From: an uncultured Blautia sp.
Lineage (GTDB): Bacteria > Bacillota > Clostridia > Lachnospirales > Lachnospiraceae
Assembly (NCBI GenBank): GCA_900552095.1
Contig: URYM01000044.1
Span: 1-10,206, forward strand
DNA length: 10,206 nucleotides
Direction of reading: 5' to 3'
Below are positions 5,088 through 10,206 of this stretch, in pieces. The position numbers were made by a program, and so were the translations under genes. The notes beneath the pieces were generated by a model. The model was not told where the DNA came from. It worked only from the letters and a program-made list of their open reading frames with translations, and did not search any database. Each line of letters starts with the position of its first letter. Positions within the stretch are counted from its first letter, which is position 1.

Positions 5088-5924
5088 ATGGAATTAGGAA
5101 AGAAACAGACTTTATATGTGGTCAAGAAAGTGGAATTCGGCGTTTATCTCGGAGATTCCCCGGAGGCGGGGGCGGAGAGCAGAGTGCTGCTCCCGGCAAA
5201 GCAGGTGCCGGAAGGGGCGGAAAAAGGAACTGCGATCCGGGTTTTTCTTTATAAAGATTCCAGGGACCGTCTGATCGCCACGACAGCGGAACCGGCGCTT
5301 CAGGCAGGGGAGTTTGCCCTTCTGAAGGTAAAGGAAGTTGGCCGGATCGGCGCATTTTTAGACTGGGGACTGGAGAAGGATCTTCTGCTTCCGTACCGCG
5401 AACAGACCAAGAAGCTTCACGCGGGGGAAGAAGTCCTGGCGGGTCTTTATGTGGACAAGAGCGGCCGTCTCTGCGCCACGATGAAGATTTATCATTATCT
5501 GAAGACGAATCCGCCTTATCAGATCGGAGAGACGGTGGAGGGACGGATCTATGAGATCAGCGACCGGTTCGGCGTATTTGTGGCGGTGGAAGATCAGTAT
5601 TCCGGCCTGATCCCCAGAAAAGAAGCCCAGGGAGAATTCCATGTGGGAGCGCGTCTGCAGCTTCGGGTGACCGGAGTGAAGGAGGATGGCAAGCTGGATC
5701 TGGCAGCCCGCCGGAAGGCTTACCTGCAGATGGATGAGGACGGAGAAAACATTCTGGGCGTGATCGATGAATTTGCAGGAGTTCTGCCCTTTGACGATAA
5801 GGTATCGCCGGAGGTGATACAGCGGGAATTCGGTCTGTCCAAGGCGGCGTTTAAGCGGGCTGTCGGGCGTCTTCTGAAAGAGGGCAGGATCGAGATCCGC
5901 GACCACAGAATTTATAAAAAGTAA
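5088..5924 (+). CDS. cvfB: CvfB-like S1-domain RNA-binding protein
   Basis: Cytosolic protein of the CvfB/YitL family; in Staphylococcus aureus, CvfB binds RNA and affects virulence gene expression. It has 278 aa, close to the family's usual length. Residues 1-66 form a first, degenerate S1-like barrel (LYVVKKVEFGVYLG). Residues about 70-132 form a second (LLKVKEVGRIGAFLDWGLEKDLLLP). Residues about 145-207 form a third and most canonical S1 domain (GETVEGRIYEISDRFGVFVAV, then GKLDLAARR). Residues about 225-278 form a winged helix (LPFDDKVSPEVIQREFGLSKAAFKRAVGRL and a basic tail). The ATG at 5088 follows purine-rich AGGGG/AAGGA sequence. It lies 17 bases after the thioesterase and probably shares its transcript. 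A specific RNA target cannot be predicted. Confidence 0.9.
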   Translation: MELGKKQTLYVVKKVEFGVYLGDSPEAGAESRVLLPAKQVPEGAEKGTAIRVFLYKDSRDRLIATTAEPALQAGEFALLKVKEVGRIGAFLDWGLEKDLLLPYREQTKKLHAGEEVLAGLYVDKSGRLCATMKIYHYLKTNPPYQIGETVEGRIYEISDRFGVFVAVEDQYSGLIPRKEAQGEFHVGARLQLRVTGVKEDGKLDLAARRKAYLQMDEDGENILGVIDEFAGVLPFDDKVSPEVIQREFGLSKAAFKRAVGRLLKEGRIEIRDHRIYKK

Positions 5925-5953
5925 TACACAAACTACAGAGAGTGTGGTATAAT
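5925..5953 (+). promoter_or_regulatory. Promoter of the methyltransferase (and possibly dnaE)
   Basis: TACACA (5925-5930, 4 of 6 matches to the -35 consensus) is separated by 17 bases from a perfect TATAAT (5948-5953), with an extended -10 TG at 5945-5946. It starts directly after the cvfB stop. The start site near 5960 gives a leader of about 33 bases before the methyltransferase. Confidence 0.65.
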
Positions 5954-5992
5954 TAAAATATATAAGTAAAATTCAAGGAGGAGAATCTGGTT

Positions 5993-6580
5993 TTGGATTC
6001 CATAGACTATTATAACCGATATGCGGTTCCCTATTATGAGAGTACGATTGATTTGGATATGAGCGAGATCATGCAGCCGTTCCTGGAGGAGCTCCCTGAG
6101 AATGCGGAGGTTCTGGATCTGGGATGTGGCTCCGGCCGGGATTCCCTGGTGCTGGAGGAGCAGGGCTGCCTTGTGACATCCCTTGACGGATCAGAAGAGA
6201 TGTGTAAGCTGGCGGAGATTTATCTGGACCGTCCGGTGCTGCATATGCTGTATGAGGAGATGGAGTTTGATCAGGTTTTTGACGGCATCTGGGCCTGCGC
6301 ATCGCTGGTTCATCTGACGCCGGAGGAGATGAAGGGGACGCTGAAGAAGCTTCTGGCGGCGTTAAAGCCGGGCGGTGTTCTCTACTTTTCCACGCATCAG
6401 GGGGACCGGAGAGGAACTTATAATGGAAGATATTTCTGCGATTACACCAGACAGGAACTGCGGGATCTCCTGGAAGAGATCGGTGGCAGCAAGGTGATCG
6501 ACATCTGGCGGACTTCCGATGTGCGCAGCGGCAGAGAGGACAAGATCTGGCTGAATGCGCTGGTGAAAAAAAGACAGTAG
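5993..6580 (+). CDS. Class I SAM-dependent methyltransferase
   Basis: Transfers a methyl group from S-adenosylmethionine to an unidentified substrate. 195 aa with a Rossmann-type core: motif I VLDLGCGSGRDS (about 40-51), acidic motif II SLDGS with Asp65 for the SAM ribose, then FDGIWACASLVHL (about 96-108) and LKPGGVLYFS (124-133). The 'HL' after motif IV and the short length resemble small-molecule methyltransferases (methyltransferase 11/25 or TehB-like), but the substrate cannot be inferred. A TTG start at 5993 is chosen: AAGGAGGAG (5975-5983) precedes it by 9 bases and no ATG occurs in frame before residue 23, which would lose the N-terminal helix. It has its own promoter and ends 11 bases before dnaE, so it is probably co-transcribed with dnaE. 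Confidence 0.88.
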   Translation: MDSIDYYNRYAVPYYESTIDLDMSEIMQPFLEELPENAEVLDLGCGSGRDSLVLEEQGCLVTSLDGSEEMCKLAEIYLDRPVLHMLYEEMEFDQVFDGIWACASLVHLTPEEMKGTLKKLLAALKPGGVLYFSTHQGDRRGTYNGRYFCDYTRQELRDLLEEIGGSKVIDIWRTSDVRSGREDKIWLNALVKKRQ

Positions 6581-6583
6581 GAG
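6579..6583 (+). promoter_or_regulatory. dnaE ribosome binding site overlapping the methyltransferase stop
   Basis: AGGAG shares its first two bases with the TAG stop (6578-6580) of the methyltransferase and lies 8 bases before GTG 6592. This fixes the dnaE start and implies translational coupling. The in-frame GTG at 6583 overlaps this site and has no ribosome binding site of its own. Confidence 0.7.
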
Positions 6584-6591
6584 TGACAAAG

Positions 6592-9500
6592 GTGAATTTT
6601 GCGCATCTGCATGTACACACGGAGTACAGTCTTCTGGACGGCTCCAATAAAATAAAAGAATACGTTGCCCGGGTGAAAGACCTGGGCATGAACAGTGCAG
6701 CGATCACTGACCACGGGGTCATGTTTGGCTGCATTGATTTTTATAGGGCGGCAAAGGAGGCGGGGATCAATCCCATCCTCGGCTGCGAGGTCTACGTGGC
6801 GCCCGGCTCCCGCTTTGACAAGGAGGCGGGAGGAAGAAATGACCGGTACTACCATCTGGTTCTGCTGGCGGAGAATAATCAGGGTTACAGTAATCTGATG
6901 AAGATTGTATCAAAGGGGTTCGTGGACGGTTTCTACTATAAGCCCCGGGTGGATCTGGAACTTCTGGAAGAATATCATGAAGGAATTATTGCGCTGAGCG
7001 CCTGCCTGGCCGGCGAAGTTGCAAGAAATCTTTCAAAAGGGCTGTATGAAGAAGGAAAGAAGGCGGCGCTGCGCTACCGGGATATTTTCGGAGACGATAA
7101 TTTCTTTCTGGAACTGCAGGATCACGGGATTGCCGAACAGCAGATCGTCAATCAGCAGCTGATCCGCCTGAATCAGGAGACGGGGATCCCGCTGGTATGC
7201 ACCAACGATGTGCATTATACGCTGGATTCCGATGCGGACTCCCACGATATCCTGCTGTGTATCCAGATGGCGAAGAAGATTACGGACGAGGATCGGATGC
7301 GCTATGAGGGCGGCCAGTATTATGTGAAATCACCCCAGGAAATGGAACAGCTCTTTCCCTATGCGCCGGAAGCGCTGGAGAACACGCAGAAGATCGCGGA
7401 TCGGTGTCATGTGGAGATCGAGTTTGGAGTGACCAAGCTGCCCCGCTACGATGTACCGGGGGGGTACACTTCCTGGGAATACCTGCAGAAGCTCTGCCGG
7501 GAAGGACTGGAGGAGCGGTATCAGCCGGTGACGGAGGAACTGAAGGAACGGCTGGACTATGAACTGAATACGATTAAAACCATGGGATATGTGGATTATT
7601 TCCTGATCGTGTGGGATTTTATCAAATATGCCCGGGATCATGACATTATGGTAGGACCCGGGCGTGGATCGGCGGCAGGCAGCCTGGTTTCCTATACGCT
7701 GGGGATTACGAAGCTGGATCCGGTCAAATATAATCTGCTCTTTGAGCGATTCTTAAATCCGGAGCGGGTGACGATGCCCGATATTGATATTGATTTCTGC
7801 TTCGAGCGGAGGCAGGAAGTAATCGATTATGTCTCCCGAAAATACGGGAAGGACCGGGTGGTTCAGATTGTAACCTTCGGTACCATGGCGGCCCGGGGTG
7901 TGATCCGGGATGTGGGGCGGGTTCTCGACCTGCCCTATGCGGTGGTGGATTCCGTGGCGAAAATGATCCCGAATGAGCTGAACATTACCATTGATAAGGC
8001 GCTGGTGATGAATCAGGAGCTGAAAAAGCTGTATCAGGAAGATGAAGAGATGCATTATCTGATCGATATGGCAAAGAGGCTGGAGGGGCTGCCCCGGCAT
8101 ACTTCCATGCATGCGGCGGGAGTGGTGATCAGCCAGAAGGCGGTGGATGAGTACGTTCCCCTCTCCAGAGCTTCCGACGGCTCCATCACAACGCAGTTTA
8201 CCATGACCACGCTGGAGGAACTGGGTCTTCTGAAGATGGATTTCCTGGGGCTTAGAACCCTTACAGTGATCCAGAATGCGGTGCGGCTTGCCGAGAGAAG
8301 TACCGGAAAAGAGATCGATATGGACCGGATTGATTATAATGATCCTGCAGTGCTGGAAATGATCGGAAGCGGAAAATGTGAAGGGGTTTTCCAGCTGGAA
8401 AGTGAGGGCATGAAGAACTTCATGAAGGAGTTAAAGCCGAAAAGCCTGGAGGATATTATTGCCGGGATTTCCCTGTACCGCCCCGGTCCTATGGATTTTA
8501 TCCCCAAGTACATCAAAGGAAAAAATCACCCGGAGACGATCACCTACGACTGTCCCCAGCTGGAGGAAATCCTGGAGCCGACCTACGGATGTATTGTGTA
8601 TCAGGAGCAGGTAATGCAGATCGTCCGTTCCCTGGGCGGTTATACGCTGGGGCGGAGCGATCTGGTGCGCCGTGCCATGAGTAAGAAGAAGGCGTCGGTG
8701 ATGGAGCAGGAGAGGAAGAACTTTGTCTATGGGAATCCCCAAGAAGGGGTTCCGGGCTGCCTCTCCCGGGGAATTGATGAGAAGACGGCCAATAAGATTT
8801 ACGATGATATGCTGGATTTTGCCAAGTATGCGTTTAATAAATCTCACGCGGCAGCCTATGCGGTGGTTTCCTATCAGACTGCCTGGCTGAAATACTATTT
8901 GCCGGTAGAGTTTATGGCGGCGCTTATGACTTCCTGCATTGACAATCCGGGAAAAGTGGCGGAATACATCCTGAACTGCCGGAGAATGGGGATTACGCTG
9001 CTTCCTCCGGACATCAATCATAGTGAGGGGAATTTTACGGTGGAAAATAACTGCATCCGTTACGGGCTGTCGGCCATCAAGGGGATCGGGAAACCGGTGA
9101 TGGAGGCGGTGGAAGAAGAGCGGAACCGTTCCGGAGCCTTTACCAGCCTGAAGAATTTTGTGGAGCGGATGACCGGGAAGGAACTGAACAAAAGGATTAT
9201 CGAAAACTTTATCAAATCGGGAGCTTTTGACTGTCTGGACGGCACGAGAAAGCAGATGATGATGATCTATATTCAGGTGATGGACACCGTAAACCGGGAG
9301 AAAAAGGAGTCTATGACCGGCCAGATGAGTCTCTTTGACTTTATGGGCGAGGAAGAGAAAAAAGAGTATGAGATCAAGATGCCTCCGGTGGGAGAGTACA
9401 GCAAGGAGAGCCGTCTGGCCTTTGAAAAAGAAGTGCTGGGCGTGTATATCAGCGGCCATCCTCTGGAAGAATATGAAGAGCAGTGGAGACGGGGGATCAG

Positions 9501-10083
9501 CGCAGTCACACTGGATTTTCAGCCGGATGAGGAGACGGGACAGCCCCGGATCCGGGATGGAGAGAAAGTCATTGTGGGCGGAATGATCACGGAGAAGAGT
9601 ATAAAATATACAAAAAATAATAAGACCATGGCATTTCTGACGCTGGAAGATCTGGTGGGAACAGTGGAAATCCTGGTATTTCCCCGGGATTATGAGAAGA
9701 ATGCTTCCCGGATGGAAGTGGATGCGAAGGTGTTCATCCAGGGACGGGTATCGGCGGAGGATGATAAGCCCAGCAAGCTGATCTGTGAGAAGATCCTTCC
9801 CTTTGCGGGAGAACCGGTGGAAATGGTACAGGTAAAGCAGCTGTGGATCCAGTTCCCTGACCGAAGGACCTACGAGGCAAGGGTGCCCCGCCTCTATGAG
9901 CTGCTCAAAGATGCGGACGGACGTGATCAGGTGGTGCTCTACCTGCGGGCTGAGCGGGCGAAGAAGGAGCTTCCCCCCAGCAGGAGCGTGGCGGTAAGTG
10001 AAGAACTGACTGCTCTGCTGGAGCAGGAGTTCGGCGCCGGCAATGTGAAAGTTGTGGAAAAGAGTATTGAAAAAAGGCGGTAA
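6592..10083 (+). CDS. dnaE: DNA polymerase III subunit alpha
   Basis: Replicative C-family DNA polymerase; in Firmicutes DnaE works beside PolC, extending primers mainly on the lagging strand. With the GTG start at 6592 it has 1163 aa, full length for the family. The N-terminal PHP domain (about 1-210) has FAHLHVHTEYSLLDG, TDHGVMFG, GCEVYV, YHLVLLAEN and NDVHY, so its metal-binding residues appear retained, unlike in E. coli. The polymerase core has GPGRGSAAGSLVSY (from Gly355), PDIDIDF with catalytic Asp397/Asp399, and KMDFLGL with the third Asp550; SKKKAS and FNKSHAAAYA follow. QMSLFDF (911-917) is a near-ideal beta-clamp-binding motif. An OB fold (about 993-1065, VGGMITEKSIKY) binds single-stranded DNA, and a C-terminal domain follows. 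No exonuclease domain is inserted, so this is DnaE and not PolC. The gene is intact and ends in TAA at 10083. Confidence 0.98.
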   Translation: MNFAHLHVHTEYSLLDGSNKIKEYVARVKDLGMNSAAITDHGVMFGCIDFYRAAKEAGINPILGCEVYVAPGSRFDKEAGGRNDRYYHLVLLAENNQGYSNLMKIVSKGFVDGFYYKPRVDLELLEEYHEGIIALSACLAGEVARNLSKGLYEEGKKAALRYRDIFGDDNFFLELQDHGIAEQQIVNQQLIRLNQETGIPLVCTNDVHYTLDSDADSHDILLCIQMAKKITDEDRMRYEGGQYYVKSPQEMEQLFPYAPEALENTQKIADRCHVEIEFGVTKLPRYDVPGGYTSWEYLQKLCREGLEERYQPVTEELKERLDYELNTIKTMGYVDYFLIVWDFIKYARDHDIMVGPGRGSAAGSLVSYTLGITKLDPVKYNLLFERFLNPERVTMPDIDIDFCFERRQEVIDYVSRKYGKDRVVQIVTFGTMAARGVIRDVGRVLDLPYAVVDSVAKMIPNELNITIDKALVMNQELKKLYQEDEEMHYLIDMAKRLEGLPRHTSMHAAGVVISQKAVDEYVPLSRASDGSITTQFTMTTLEELGLLKMDFLGLRTLTVIQNAVRLAERSTGKEIDMDRIDYNDPAVLEMIGSGKCEGVFQLESEGMKNFMKELKPKSLEDIIAGISLYRPGPMDFIPKYIKGKNHPETITYDCPQLEEILEPTYGCIVYQEQVMQIVRSLGGYTLGRSDLVRRAMSKKKASVMEQERKNFVYGNPQEGVPGCLSRGIDEKTANKIYDDMLDFAKYAFNKSHAAAYAVVSYQTAWLKYYLPVEFMAALMTSCIDNPGKVAEYILNCRRMGITLLPPDINHSEGNFTVENNCIRYGLSAIKGIGKPVMEAVEEERNRSGAFTSLKNFVERMTGKELNKRIIENFIKSGAFDCLDGTRKQMMMIYIQVMDTVNREKKESMTGQMSLFDFMGEEEKKEYEIKMPPVGEYSKESRLAFEKEVLGVYISGHPLEEYEEQWRRGISAVTLDFQPDEETGQPRIRDGEKVIVGGMITEKSIKYTKNNKTMAFLTLEDLVGTVEILVFPRDYEKNASRMEVDAKVFIQGRVSAEDDKPSKLICEKILPFAGEPVEMVQVKQLWIQFPDRRTYEARVPRLYELLKDADGRDQVVLYLRAERAKKELPPSRSVAVSEELTALLEQEFGAGNVKVVEKSIEKRR

Positions 10084-10154
10084 ATGCTATAAAATAAACG
10101 AAGAAGCAGGCCCCTGACCTGCCTGAATCAGACAAGCGGCTGACTGCGGAATAT

Positions 10155-10206
10155 CTGTCTCTTATACACCTCTCCGAGCCCACGAGACCGTACTAGATCT
10201 CGTATG
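10155..10206 (+). other. Illumina Nextera adapter read-through (sequencing artefact)
   Basis: 10155-10173 is the Tn5 mosaic end CTGTCTCTTATACACATCT with one change (C for A at 10170). 10174-10188 is CCGAGCCCACGAGAC, the Nextera read 2 adapter. 10189-10196 is CGTACTAG, an 8-base i7 index identical to Nextera N702. 10197-10206 is ATCTCGTATG, the start of the P7 sequence. The order and spacing are exactly those of the library adapter. These 52 bases are not part of the organism's genome; native sequence ends at 10154. Confidence 0.98.

Noticed and set aside
8732..8753. Inverted repeat in dnaE (GGAATCCCC with GGGGTTCC)
   Set aside because: It lies in conserved dnaE codons, has a bulge, and no T-run or regulatory context; probably chance.
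8431..9459. Minus-strand open frame of 342 codons inside dnaE
   Set aside because: It is antisense to highly conserved dnaE codons, has no ribosome binding site, and its composition (His/Pro/Arg/Leu-rich) is that of a shadow frame.
10106..10122. Hairpin GCAGG/CCTGC after dnaE as a terminator
   Set aside because: Only 5 bp of stem, a 7-base loop and no T-run; bases 10084-10154 hold no feature I can support.
10155..10173. Tn5/IS50-like mosaic end suggesting a transposon boundary
   Set aside because: It is followed directly by the Nextera adapter, an N702 index and P7 sequence, so it is a library artefact.
1..10206. CRISPR array, prophage, toxin-antitoxin or other defence system
   Set aside because: No regularly spaced repeats, integrase, Cas, phage or paired small toxin/antitoxin genes were seen on either strand.

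Overview
The window reads as chromosomal DNA from a Clostridia-type Firmicute, most likely a gut Lachnospiraceae. This is inferred from strong AGGAGG-type ribosome binding sites, TATAAT promoters, a tRNA-Gln without encoded CCA, and the gene families present (CvfB-type S1 protein, bacterial acyl-ACP thioesterase, Firmicute-style DnaE). The species cannot be named from sequence alone. Both edges look like contig ends: the left edge lies inside a group II intron, and the last 52 bases are Illumina Nextera adapter.

Layout. Bases 1-1173 are the 3' part of a group II intron: most of its reverse transcriptase/maturase ORF, then domain V and domain VI with a clear bulged branch-point A. The intron ends 35 bp before the start of a PTS protein (1209-2018) that has EIIB and EIIA domains but no membrane EIIC. 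Convergent to it, and overlapping its 3' end by 53 bp, is a minus-strand M15 (VanY-like) D,D-carboxypeptidase (1966-2529) with a complete zinc site but no visible export signal. Upstream on the same strand lies nicotinate phosphoribosyltransferase, pncB (2580-4040). A strong hairpin/terminator sits between these two genes, and its 3' arm contains the carboxypeptidase ribosome binding site. pncB has its own promoter overlapped by a 22-bp dyad.

Divergent from pncB, after helically phased A-tracts, is a promoter driving a single tRNA-Gln(CUG) with its own terminator. A plus-strand group follows: acyl-ACP thioesterase (4366-5070), CvfB-like S1-domain RNA-binding protein (5088-5924), a promoter, a class I SAM-dependent methyltransferase (5993-6580), and DNA polymerase III alpha subunit dnaE (6592-10083). 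About 70 native bases follow before the adapter begins at 10155.

How the parts relate. Most of the window is housekeeping: NAD salvage, fatty acid release, RNA binding, replication and a tRNA. The accessory element is the group II intron, which probably also caused the contig to break on the left. I found no convincing new multi-gene system. The points most worth a second look are the hairpin-sequestered ribosome binding site, the EIIC-less PTS protein directly behind the intron, the dyad at the pncB promoter, the phased A-tracts at the tRNA promoter, and the adapter contamination.
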